A stretch of 64,000 bases of DNA. Source: CAG-390 sp964590755. GTDB taxonomy: Bacteria; Bacillota; Clostridia; Oscillospirales; CAG-272. The stretch lies in NCBI GenBank assembly GCA_964590755.1, contig CAZPYK010000001.1:18282-82281 (forward strand), read 5' to 3'. Below the pieces are notes generated by a model. The model saw only the letters and a program-made list of their open reading frames with translations. It was not told the DNA's origin and did not search any database. The translations under genes and the position numbers were made by a program. Below, one piece after another: positions 17,208 to 24,707 of this stretch (position 1 is the first letter of the stretch; each line of letters starts with the position of its first letter).

Positions 17208-17819
17208 TTAATTCTTTTTGTTATTTGTTCCTATAGGTTCAACGACCAGAACGCCGCTCTCGCTTACAGCCACAACTCGAACATAAGCACCGGTCTTCAA
17301 AGTATCGTCCACCGTTGTTATGGCAGGATACTCGCAAAATTTCTCTTGTATCGTGATCGTTACCTTGCCGGAACCCGAGCCGTTTGCGGGAACAGGTATG
17401 TATATTTGGGCCACCTTGCCTATGGCGTTGGCGATATCCACATTACCGGAGGATTGAAGCATATACACTCCGCGCATGAGAAATGCCATACCTATAAGAG
17501 TGGCGATTCCCGCTGCGACCGCGATCGCTACCGCGACCCAATCCGGCAATGCTGTCTCAAGCAGACCGACACCCAACCACCCGGTGATGCATAGCATTGA
17601 AAGTATTCCGCGAACCGAAAAGACAGACAGCCCGTCATCTGCCGATACGTCATCCGGCACATCATCAGGTATTCCGTCTCCATCGACATCCTCGGGCGAG
17701 TCGTCTCCCACGCCTATCAACTGCAGTATTGTTTGCAAAACAAGAATGAGTGTGGACGGAATTGCGATCAGAGCAAATATCTGTTGAGCCAATTCAAGGC
17801 CATTCCACCAATTGATCAT
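17208..17819 (-). CDS. NfeD/YuaF-like membrane protein
   Basis: A 203-residue protein with a hydrophobic segment at residues 12-35, a very acidic loop (SPEDVDGDGIPDDVPDD), two more hydrophobic segments at about 65-115, and a C-terminal beta-rich domain ending in GAYVRVVAVSESGVLVVEP. That tail matches the OB-fold of NfeD-type proteins, which are encoded next to flotillins and act with them (Bacillus YuaF-FloT). The acidic loop resembles a calcium-binding DxDxDG motif. The start at 17819 follows AGGGGAG with 6-nt spacing. It opens the flotillin unit. Confidence 0.8.
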   Translation of the reverse strand: MINWWNGLELAQQIFALIAIPSTLILVLQTILQLIGVGDDSPEDVDGDGIPDDVPDDVSADDGLSVFSVRGILSMLCITGWLGVGLLETALPDWVAVAIAVAAGIATLIGMAFLMRGVYMLQSSGNVDIANAIGKVAQIYIPVPANGSGSGKVTITIQEKFCEYPAITTVDDTLKTGAYVRVVAVSESGVLVVEPIGTNNKKN

Positions 17820-17851
17820 AATAAGCTCCCCTTCCGCGCCGTCTCGCGGCG
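17820..17851 (-). repeat. Hairpin-RBS cassette, copy G (before the NfeD-like gene)
   Basis: Minus strand: CGCCG (17847-17851) pairs with CGGCG (17837-17841), then CGGAAGG, GGAG (17826-17829), six bases, ATG. TTTTTGTCG directly precedes the stem, as in copies A and C. Confidence 0.65.
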
Positions 17852-17893
17852 ACAAAAATAAATTCAGAATAATACAATCTTATCATCTTTTGC

Positions 17894-18478
17894 TTAAGTT
17901 CGCATCAACTTGTCGACCATCGAATCGGAATAATTCTTTATGACAGAGGCATAGTATGCTATAACGATAACCTCAAGAGCGGTGTTGAGCCGTCTTCTTG
18001 CACCGCTTATCTTTTCCTCGTAATCTGCGGTAACTCTTTCTATACAGGCTTTGAGCGAGTTTTCCTCGGTGCTGATGCTTGCATACATCAGTTCGTCCAG
18101 AATGCGACATATATAATCATACAGCTGAGAATCGCGAATTATATCATCCTGCTTATCATATATCCTTCCGTTGATATACGAGATCAAAAACGCGATCTTG
18201 TCGAGTTGCATACAAGAGCGCAGCATGTTAATTATAAGAATGTGTGCCACTTGATCGATATCATATTTTTTTAGTTTAGAATTCTCAACCCATCCGCGCT
18301 TTGTCCAATTTTGGAGAGTCGAACCGTCAATTCCGGATATCTCTCTGATTTGAGACAGCATAACACCATCCTGAATATAAAACACCTTGTTCAAAAAAGC
18401 CATACCGGTGACATTTCCCATTGCTTCTCTTTTTAATATAGTTCCGGGAATGAGAACATCGTTTATCTGAAGCCTCAT
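17894..18478 (-). CDS. DUF1836 family protein (putative HTH regulator)
   Basis: A 194-residue DUF1836 protein. The N-terminal part contains a MerR/HTH-like stretch (LSQIREISGIDGSTLQNWTKRGW) followed by KKYDIDQVAHILIINMLR, characteristic of this Firmicutes family. The rest is helical. It is thought to be a DNA-binding regulator; targets are unknown. GGAGG 9 nt upstream favours the ATG at 18478 over one seven codons earlier. It has its own consensus promoter, and sits directly upstream of the flotillin unit, which it might regulate (inference). Confidence 0.8.
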   Translation of the reverse strand: MRLQINDVLIPGTILKREAMGNVTGMAFLNKVFYIQDGVMLSQIREISGIDGSTLQNWTKRGWVENSKLKKYDIDQVAHILIINMLRSCMQLDKIAFLISYINGRIYDKQDDIIRDSQLYDYICRILDELMYASISTEENSLKACIERVTADYEEKISGARRRLNTALEVIVIAYYASVIKNYSDSMVDKLMRT

Positions 18479-18515
18479 GACGGCATCTCCTCCACTCATC
18501 GTTTGCGGTATTTTT

Positions 18516-18544
18516 ATTATATCACACGGTCACGCGATTGTCAA
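18516..18544 (-). promoter_or_regulatory. Promoter of the DUF1836 gene
   Basis: Minus strand TTGACA (18539-18544), a 17-nt spacer and TATAAT (18516-18521), a perfect consensus. The leader is about 30 nt. Confidence 0.85.
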
Positions 18545-18575
18545 TAGTACTTCGTATTATTTTTCGATCTTCGCA

Positions 18576-19220
18576 TTAAATTTCAAACAATCCGGGAAGC
18601 ATATCCAGAGAAGCGATCTCAAAGTCTGCGCAAAGCGCAGGTTCGGATGGCGAATAATTACCAAACTGCCCTTGCTTTATTCTTATCGTCCTCATGCCAA
18701 CCGCGCGAGCGGGAACTATATCGTTGTCCGGTCTGTCTCCCACCATGACAGCATTATGCGCATCGCATCCCGCCAAGCGCAGTGCTTCGTAAAACAAAGA
18801 AGTATCGGGCTTTTCGGCTCCGAATTCAGCGCTGGAAATGATGATAGACAGATACTTGTCAAGCCCGAAACGGTGCAAGCGCTCGGCGGCGCCCGGGAGT
18901 TGATTGGCTATTATACCGAGTTTGTATTTTTTTGAAAGCACGTTCAGCACGTGATCGGCTTCGGGATACACGCTTTCGCATTCTCCTGTATAAGGTATGT
19001 AGTCGGCGCCTATCATATGGCACGCGCGTCGAAACGGCGGTGTGCCGTCAGCACCCAACTTATACATCAAAGCTTCAAATTCTTCCACACTTATCCGCTT
19101 ATTGCCACGTCGAACAGCCATATCTATTGCCAAAGCGGCTCGACGACGATGCTCATCGCTTTCGTCGATAAGCGTAAATCCCATATCAAAGAAAATCCAT
19201 TTTATGTTTTTCAGATCCAT
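18576..19220 (-). CDS. HAD-superfamily hydrolase
   Basis: A 214-residue haloacid-dehalogenase hydrolase. Motif I is FFDMGFTL, where the second Asp of the usual DxD is Gly (DMG), as in HAD proteins with weak or no phosphatase activity. Motif II is IIANQLP, motif III the Lys in GAEKPDTSLF and motif IV VMVGDRPDND. The missing acid/base Asp argues for altered chemistry. The start at 19220 follows GGAG with 6-nt spacing in copy C. It carries the most elaborate leader in the window, about 200 nt with two cassette copies. Confidence 0.83.
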   Translation of the reverse strand: MDLKNIKWIFFDMGFTLIDESDEHRRRAALAIDMAVRRGNKRISVEEFEALMYKLGADGTPPFRRACHMIGADYIPYTGECESVYPEADHVLNVLSKKYKLGIIANQLPGAAERLHRFGLDKYLSIIISSAEFGAEKPDTSLFYEALRLAGCDAHNAVMVGDRPDNDIVPARAVGMRTIRIKQGQFGNYSPSEPALCADFEIASLDMLPGLFEI

Positions 19221-19376
19221 ATCAATCTCCATTCCGCCGCCATTGCGGCGGCACAAATTGCTCATGAAATTCACCTGTGTCGCTTGCGACAAAAATGGGG
19301 TAGGGTCCCATTTTTAAGGTAAATTTGGGCGTGAAACAGGCGCTCTTTAGATTTTGAATTATTGAACTTTCACGCT
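19221..19376 (-). repeat. Hairpin-RBS cassette, copy C with extended leader (before HAD)
   Basis: Minus strand, in order: arms GCGTGAAA/TTTCACGC (19368-19375, 19329-19336), a terminator-like hairpin AAAAATGGG/CCCATTTTT (19291-19315), palindrome GTCGCAAGCGAC (19279-19290), GGTGAATTTCATGAGCAATTTG, then stem GCCGCC/GGCGGC (19236-19252), GGAAT, GGAG (19227-19230), six bases, ATG. From the palindrome onward it closely matches copy E on the other strand. Confidence 0.75.
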
Positions 19377-19410
19377 AATCTCCATTCCGCCGCCGATTTA
19401 CGGCGTTGAA
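19371..19410 (-). repeat. Hairpin-RBS cassette, copy D, heading a four-codon frame
   Basis: Minus strand: stem CGCCG (19401-19405) with CGGCG (19391-19395), GCGGAAT, GGAG (19380-19383), six bases, then GTG AAA GTT CAA TAA (MKVQ, stop) from 19373. It has the full cassette layout but no gene of its own, and lies upstream of copy C on the same leader. Confidence 0.7.
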
Positions 19411-19424
19411 TTTATCATGTAAAT

Positions 19425-19453
19425 ATTTTACCATACTTCAATGCTTTTTTCAA
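19425..19453 (-). promoter_or_regulatory. Promoter of the HAD leader
   Basis: Minus strand TTGAAA (19448-19453), a 17-nt spacer and TAAAAT (19425-19430). Transcription would start near 19418, just before copy D. Confidence 0.7.
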
Positions 19454-19502
19454 CTCTCTAAAACGCGCATACAGGCAATTATTTCATCGCGATCGAGGTA
19501 TA

Positions 19503-19649
19503 GTGCGAAAATTGAATGTTTCAAGAAGAAAAAATTCTCAGACAATATTTAACCCCCAAATCGGGCTTCGCTCGTTTTTTGTTGCAAGCGACACCGGTAA
19601 ATTTCACGAGCAATTTGCGCCGCCGCATGGCGGCGGAATGGAGTTTATT
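19503..19649 (+). repeat. Hairpin-RBS cassette, copy E with extended leader (before M50 protease)
   Basis: A GTG (19503) with GAGG upstream opens a frame that continues in phase into the protease. A terminator-like hairpin CGGGC-TTC-GCTCG with six T's lies at 19562-19580. GTTGCAAGCGAC, GGTAAATTTCACGAGCAA, stem GCCGCC-GCAT-GGCGGC (19619-19634), GGAAT, GGAG, six bases and ATG follow. The part from 19580 on is near-identical to copy C. Confidence 0.75.
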
Positions 19650-20249
19650 ATGAACGATACATTTTTCAAGCTCGGGATACTCCCCGCCATCCTTCTTGCC
19701 GCGACTATACTGTTAGAGCCCCCGGGGGTTTCGGTGCCATCCCTGGCTGCCGCCGCAATACACGAAGGCGGACATCTTTTGGCTGCAAAAGCACTGAAAA
19801 TCGAACTGCATTCACTTAGCCTGAATCCGATCGGCGCAACTATTCACACTCGCGGAGCTCTCATATCATATAAAAAAGAATGGTTGCTGTGCTTTGCCGG
19901 TCCGTGCGCAAATCTTTTGTCCTGTGGCATAGCATATATTCTGAACGACAATTCGGAAGCTGCATACGGTACGGCAGCATTTAATTTTTTTGCCGTATCA
20001 TTCATGCTTGCGATATTAAATCTTCTTCCCATCGAAAGCTTTGACGGTGGCAGAATGATGTATTGCACGATAGGCAATTTTTTCGGACCGCGAGTCGGAT
20101 TTGCGGTTCTCAGAGCCTGTTCGATAATATCTGTTTGCGGACTGTGGATGCTGTCGGTCTATCTGTTGATGCGTTGGGGAACGTCCATGTCACTGCTCGT
20201 CTTTTCATCATCGGTTTTTTGTCGCATTTTCATATGCTCCGAAAAATAA
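19650..20249 (+). CDS. M50 family site-2 metalloprotease (SpoIVFB-like)
   Basis: A 199-residue integral membrane metalloprotease. The zinc site HEGGH (HExxH) lies at residues about 37-41 in a hydrophobic segment. The third-ligand motif NLLPIESFDGGRM (NxxPxxxxDG) lies near residue 120. Length and about five hydrophobic segments fit the compact SpoIVFB group, which cleaves substrates within the membrane. No SpoIVFA partner is adjacent, so a sporulation role is not shown. The ATG at 19650 is chosen for the GGAG with 6-nt spacing. A GTG at 19503 would give an unlikely charged extension through the hairpin. Confidence 0.88.
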   Translation: MNDTFFKLGILPAILLAATILLEPPGVSVPSLAAAAIHEGGHLLAAKALKIELHSLSLNPIGATIHTRGALISYKKEWLLCFAGPCANLLSCGIAYILNDNSEAAYGTAAFNFFAVSFMLAILNLLPIESFDGGRMMYCTIGNFFGPRVGFAVLRACSIISVCGLWMLSVYLLMRWGTSMSLLVFSSSVFCRIFICSEK

Positions 20250-20402
20250 ATGCCGCATGACCGGTGATCGTGCAGATTTAAGCGAACGGCAGAGTTTTTA
20301 AGAGGATTATCAAGGATTTTTGCTTTTTTCTTTGATTTTTGCTGATTTTCGCTAAAAGATTCAGATTTTTTTCGATTTTTCGCGTTTTTTTTATAAATAC
20401 TA

Positions 20403-20431
20403 TTGCATTTTGTTGAGTTATATGCTACAAT
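20403..20431 (+). promoter_or_regulatory. Promoter of the pot operon
   Basis: TTGCAT (20403-20408), a 17-nt spacer and TACAAT (20426-20431). The leader is about 155 nt. The 150 nt between the protease stop and this promoter show only A/T-rich sequence. Confidence 0.7.
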
Positions 20432-20471
20432 ATGCGCGGTAAACGAGGTACGCACGTACACACGGCTTTTT

Positions 20472-20529
20472 GCAAACCGCAAAAGCTTCCGAAAAGGCTG
20501 ACCGTTTCGGAGGTTTTTTGTCGGTTTGC
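20472..20529 (+). terminator. Attenuator-type terminator in the pot leader
   Basis: CTTCCGAAA (20486-20494) pairs with TTTCGGAGG (20505-20513, one wobble) followed by six T's. The whole is framed by GCAAACCG (20472-20479) and its perfect complement CGGTTTGC (20522-20529). It lies between promoter and potA, so it probably regulates read-through. Confidence 0.65.
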
Positions 20530-20594
20530 GTTGCTTTTTTCCGTTGTGTGACATAGACCCGTTCCGAATATTTGTAAAAAAGGAAAGTATCGGA

Positions 20595-21719
20595 ATGAAT
20601 AATGAAAAGCTTGTAGAGCTTCGCTCGGTATCCAAAGAATTTGACGGTGAACAGGTTTTAAAATCCGTCAGCTTGGACGTACACAATGAGGAATTTATCA
20701 CCCTGCTCGGTCCTTCGGGATGCGGAAAAACAACGACTCTGCGAATCATCGGCGGTTTTGTGACTCCGGACGCGGGAGATGTGATTTTTGAGGGTAAACG
20801 AATAAACGACCTGCCCGCTTATAAACGTCAAGTGAACACTGTTTTTCAGCGTTATGCGCTTTTTCCTCACTTAAATGTATATGAAAACATTGCATTCGGT
20901 CTCAGACTCAAAAAAATGTCTGATGCCGATATCCGCACCGAGGTCAAAAACATGCTTTCGCTCGTCAACCTTAACGGTTTTGAGACGCGCAAGGTTACCA
21001 ATCTGTCGGGAGGACAGCAGCAGCGTGTGGCAATTGCCCGTGCGCTTATCAACAAACCGCGTTTGCTTTTACTCGATGAACCGCTCGGCGCGCTTGATCT
21101 TAAGCTGCGAAAAGACATGCAGATCGAGCTTAAGCAGATGCAAAGGCGTACCGGTATAACATTTATATACGTAACTCACGATCAGGAGGAGGCGCTTTCG
21201 ATGTCCGACACCATCGTGGTAATGGCAGACGGAAAAATTCAGCAGATAGGCACTCCGGAAAAAATATATAACGAACCCGAAAACGCTTTCGTTGCAGACT
21301 TTATCGGAGAATCCAATATCATCTCAGGCGTTATGAACGAAGATTATCTCGTATCATTTGCGGGGCAAAAATTCCGTTGCGAAGATCGTGGCTTTGCCAA
21401 AAACGAGCCCGTTGATGTCGTTGTGCGTCCGGAGGATATAGATATCGTTCCGGTGGGCAACAGCATGCTTACGGGACAGGTCACGGGTGTGACCTTTAAG
21501 GGCGATTATTACGAAGTCATAGTCGATATCGACAATTTCAAATGGATGATCGAAACAACAGATCGATTCGTTCCCGGGCAGACCATAGGCATCTCCATAG
21601 ACCCCAATGAGATCCAGGTAATGAGAAAATCAGAATATTCCGGCAAATTCGGCGATTATTCCACCTTCAGCGACGAAATGGATCATCTTTCGGATGTTCC
21701 CGAGGAGGAAGAGGAATGA
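20595..21719 (+). CDS. potA: Spermidine/putrescine ABC transporter ATP-binding protein PotA
   Basis: A 374-residue ABC ATPase with C-terminal TOBE domain. Walker A is GPSGCGKTT, the signature is LSGGQQQRVAIARAL, Walker B is LLLLDEP followed by LGALDLKLR, and the TOBE part begins near residue 270. AAAGGAAAG lies about 10 nt before the ATG at 20595. It heads potABCD, each downstream gene overlapping the one before, and powers polyamine import. The acidic tail (PEEEEE) is slightly longer than usual. Confidence 0.94.
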   Translation: MNNEKLVELRSVSKEFDGEQVLKSVSLDVHNEEFITLLGPSGCGKTTTLRIIGGFVTPDAGDVIFEGKRINDLPAYKRQVNTVFQRYALFPHLNVYENIAFGLRLKKMSDADIRTEVKNMLSLVNLNGFETRKVTNLSGGQQQRVAIARALINKPRLLLLDEPLGALDLKLRKDMQIELKQMQRRTGITFIYVTHDQEEALSMSDTIVVMADGKIQQIGTPEKIYNEPENAFVADFIGESNIISGVMNEDYLVSFAGQKFRCEDRGFAKNEPVDVVVRPEDIDIVPVGNSMLTGQVTGVTFKGDYYEVIVDIDNFKWMIETTDRFVPGQTIGISIDPNEIQVMRKSEYSGKFGDYSTFSDEMDHLSDVPEEEEE

Positions 21720-22546
21720 ATTCAAAAAGAAATTTGCTGCACTCGGCTGCCGCCCTGCCGCATATCGTATGGTCTGCGCTTTTTATCATAGCACCGCTGA
21801 TATTTGTTATATATTATGCATTTACAGACGCAGATGGCAATTTTACATTTGAAAATATCACCTCTCTTGCCGATTATTCCGAGACCTTTTTGCTTTCGAT
21901 CTGCTTTGCCTTAATAGCTACCGTTATCTGTCTGCTGGTGGCATATCCCTTGGCTTATGCCATCTCGCGCACGGGCGCCCGCACGCAGGGAGTTTTGATA
22001 ATGCTCGCCATGCTTCCCATGTGGATGAATCTTCTGATACGCACCTATTCGATGCTGGCGATCCTCGATGACGGAGGCTTTTTAAATCGAATCATCACTT
22101 CTGTGGGGCTGTCCGAGCTTCATATAATCGGAACTCCGGGTGCCGTGATATTCGGAATGGTATATAACTTCTTTCCGTATATGCTTTTGCCGCTCTACAC
22201 ATCAATGTCAAAAATGGATATAAGATTGATAGAGGCGGCTCAAGATCTCGGCTGCAACAGCCTCGGCGTTCTGCGAAACGTCATACTTCCGCTGTCGACC
22301 TCCGGTATCATATCCGGAGTCACCATGGTCTTTGTACCGTCGATCAGTACCTTTTACATTTCTCAAAAGCTCGGCGGCGGTACCTTTGATCTTATAGGAG
22401 ACACGATAGAGCGTCAATTTCAGCGACCGGACACCTATAATGTGGGCGCTGCGATCTCGCTGGTCATGATGGTGCTCATAATAATCTCTATTGCGGTAAT
22501 GAACCGTTTTGCCGGCGACGACGATAACGGAGGTGTGATAGTATGA
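21716..22546 (+). CDS. potB: Spermidine/putrescine ABC transporter permease PotB
   Basis: A 276-residue permease with six predicted membrane segments and the ABC docking loop EAAQDLGCNSLGVLRNVILP near residue 180. The block MLAMLPMWMNLLIRTYSML is typical of PotB/PotH. It overlaps potA by 4 nt and potC by 4 nt. GAGGAAGAGGA forms the ribosome site within the end of potA. Confidence 0.94.
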   Translation: MNSKRNLLHSAAALPHIVWSALFIIAPLIFVIYYAFTDADGNFTFENITSLADYSETFLLSICFALIATVICLLVAYPLAYAISRTGARTQGVLIMLAMLPMWMNLLIRTYSMLAILDDGGFLNRIITSVGLSELHIIGTPGAVIFGMVYNFFPYMLLPLYTSMSKMDIRLIEAAQDLGCNSLGVLRNVILPLSTSGIISGVTMVFVPSISTFYISQKLGGGTFDLIGDTIERQFQRPDTYNVGAAISLVMMVLIIISIAVMNRFAGDDDNGGVIV

Positions 22547-23379
22547 AGCATCTTTCGCGTTTCTTTATTACTCTGTGCTTTATTATCCTTTATGCCCCGA
22601 TCTTCGTACTCATGCTGTTTTCATTTAACAGTACCGCAAGCACCGGCGTTTTTTCCGGTTTTTCGCTTTACTGGTACGAAGAACTTTTTAAAAGTTCGGA
22701 TGTATTCAACGCGCTGCGCAACACGCTCGTGCTGGCAGTCAGCTCCGCGTTGACCGCCACCGTCATCGGGACCGGAGCCGCTGTGGGACTTGAAAAAATG
22801 CGTTCAAAGCGCGTCAAAGGTATGGTCAACACAGTGACGAACATTCCGATGATGAACCCGGACATCGTGACCGGCGTATCTATGATGCTTTTATTCGTTT
22901 TTGTCGGCACGCTTATCGGGTCATCGGATGATAAGCTGAATTTTTGGACGCTCTTCATCGCTCACGTGACCTTCAACCTTCCGTATGTCATACTCAACGT
23001 TTCGCCAAAGCTGCGCCAAATGGATCGAAACCTCCCCGAGGCGGCAATGGATCTCGGCTGCACCCCGCTGCAATCCTTTTTCAAGGTCGAGCTTCCATCT
23101 ATAATGCCGGGAGTCATCAGCGGTCTTATAATGGCATTTACGCTATCGCTTGACGATTTTGTCATCAGCTATTTTACCTCGGGAAGTGATTTCCAAACTC
23201 TGCCGATACTTATATATTCAATGACGAAAAAAGAAGTCAAGCCGGACATTTATGCACTGTCAACGCTGATGATAATCACCATTTTGGCTTTGCTTATCCT
23301 TTCAAATCTCATCGGCAGCCGTTCCGAAAATCAAAAGCACAGCCAAAAACACAAAAGGAGTGTGGCGGAAAATGGCTAA
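22543..23379 (+). CDS. potC: Spermidine/putrescine ABC transporter permease PotC
   Basis: A 278-residue permease with six membrane segments. The docking loop is EAAMDLGCTPLQSFFKVELP near residue 170, followed by SLDDFVISYFTSG, diagnostic of PotC/PotI. GGAGGTG precedes the ATG. The basic C-terminal tail (KHSQKHKRS) overlaps the start of potD by 8 nt. Confidence 0.94.
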   Translation: MKHLSRFFITLCFIILYAPIFVLMLFSFNSTASTGVFSGFSLYWYEELFKSSDVFNALRNTLVLAVSSALTATVIGTGAAVGLEKMRSKRVKGMVNTVTNIPMMNPDIVTGVSMMLLFVFVGTLIGSSDDKLNFWTLFIAHVTFNLPYVILNVSPKLRQMDRNLPEAAMDLGCTPLQSFFKVELPSIMPGVISGLIMAFTLSLDDFVISYFTSGSDFQTLPILIYSMTKKEVKPDIYALSTLMIITILALLILSNLIGSRSENQKHSQKHKRSVAENG

Positions 23380-24610
23380 GATCAAATTACAAACCACCAA
23401 AAAAGCCTTTGCCTGTTGCCTTCTTGCAGCGCTGCTTTTGACCGCAGCCGTCATGTCTCTTACCTCCTGTCAAAGCACCGGAGTGCTGACCCTTAACGTA
23501 TATAACTGGGGCGAGTACATCTCCGACGGCTCGGAAGGTTCTTATGACACAAATGCGGAATTTGAACAATGGTATTACGAGACCTACGGTCAACGGGTCA
23601 AGGTTAACTATACCACATATGCTTCTAACGAAGATATGTATGCAAAGCTGAAAAGCGGAGCGGTAAAATACGATATCGTCATTCCGTCCGATTACATGAT
23701 CGAGCTGATGATTGAAGAGGATATGCTTGAAGAGCTTGACCTTTCGAACATTCCGAATTATCAATATATTCTTGACGAATACAAGGGCTTGTTTTACGAT
23801 CCGGAAAACAAATACTCAGTTCCCTACACCTACGGTATGATCGGAGTGATCTACAACACCTCTATGGTGGACGGAACGCCCGACAGCTGGGAGCTGATGT
23901 GGGACGAAAAATACAAGGGAAAGATACTCAACTTCAACAATCCGAGAGACGCATTCGGAACCGCAATGTATCGTCTCGGTATCGACGTGAATACCACACT
24001 GCACGAGGATTGGGACGCGGCGTACGAAGCTCTTAAAGCTCAGAAGCCTTTGGTCCAGAGCTATGTAATGGATGAGATATTCAATAAAATGAAGGGCGGT
24101 TCGGCTGCCATCGCGCCGTATTACGCCGGAGATTACCTTACCATGTATTCCGACAATGAAGATCTTTCGTTCTACTATCCCAAGGAAGGAACCAATGTAT
24201 TTATCGATGCCATCTGTATACCCAAGGGAACGCAAAACAAGAAGCTGGCAGAGATATACATAAACTTCCTGCTTTCCGAAGAGCCTGCGGTGGCAAATGC
24301 CGAATGTGTGGGCTATGCTTCACCGAATCTGCTCGTGAGGCAAAATGCGGATTACATCGAAGCAATGAATGAGATACATCCGGATGCTTACAACATACTC
24401 TACCCGGAGGATGTCAGCTTTATCACCTCGTATTATCAAAATCTTTCAACGGAAACACGTGATTATATGAATTCTCGCTGGGAAGATCTGAAGATCGACA
24501 GTTCGGTGGGCACCGGCATCTATATCACAAGTGCCGTCATCGCGAGCGTGCTGATAATTTGGGCGGTATACGAAGCACTGAAGAAGCGGTATCGCGCAAG
24601 ATTTTATTGA
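23372..24610 (+). CDS. potD: Spermidine/putrescine-binding lipoprotein PotD with C-terminal membrane helix
   Basis: A 412-residue extracellular solute-binding protein. The signal peptide ends in the lipobox LTSC (Cys near residue 33). LNVYNWGEYISDG and VIPSDYMIELMIEEDML are PotD signatures, and the body is of normal length. After it comes an extra hydrophobic segment (GIYITSAVIASVLIIWAVYE) and a basic tail, so the protein appears anchored at both ends, unlike standard PotD. I prefer the ATG at 23372 over a GTG at 23360. It binds polyamines and passes them to PotB/C. Confidence 0.92.
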   Translation: MAKIKLQTTKKAFACCLLAALLLTAAVMSLTSCQSTGVLTLNVYNWGEYISDGSEGSYDTNAEFEQWYYETYGQRVKVNYTTYASNEDMYAKLKSGAVKYDIVIPSDYMIELMIEEDMLEELDLSNIPNYQYILDEYKGLFYDPENKYSVPYTYGMIGVIYNTSMVDGTPDSWELMWDEKYKGKILNFNNPRDAFGTAMYRLGIDVNTTLHEDWDAAYEALKAQKPLVQSYVMDEIFNKMKGGSAAIAPYYAGDYLTMYSDNEDLSFYYPKEGTNVFIDAICIPKGTQNKKLAEIYINFLLSEEPAVANAECVGYASPNLLVRQNADYIEAMNEIHPDAYNILYPEDVSFITSYYQNLSTETRDYMNSRWEDLKIDSSVGTGIYITSAVIASVLIIWAVYEALKKRYRARFY

Positions 24611-24665
24611 TTCGGCAAGACCAACAGACTGTAATGTATTTATTACACTGACATGATTTCAAAAT

Positions 24666-24702
24666 GCAGGGTGACACTCGTTACGCACGAATGTCACCCT
24701 GC
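24666..24702. terminator. Bidirectional terminator between potD and pcrA
   Basis: GCAGGGTGACA (24666-24676) pairs perfectly with TGTCACCCTGC (24692-24702). AATTATTATTTC follows on plus; pcrA stops 6 nt away on minus. Confidence 0.8.
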
Positions 24703-24707
24703 AATTA

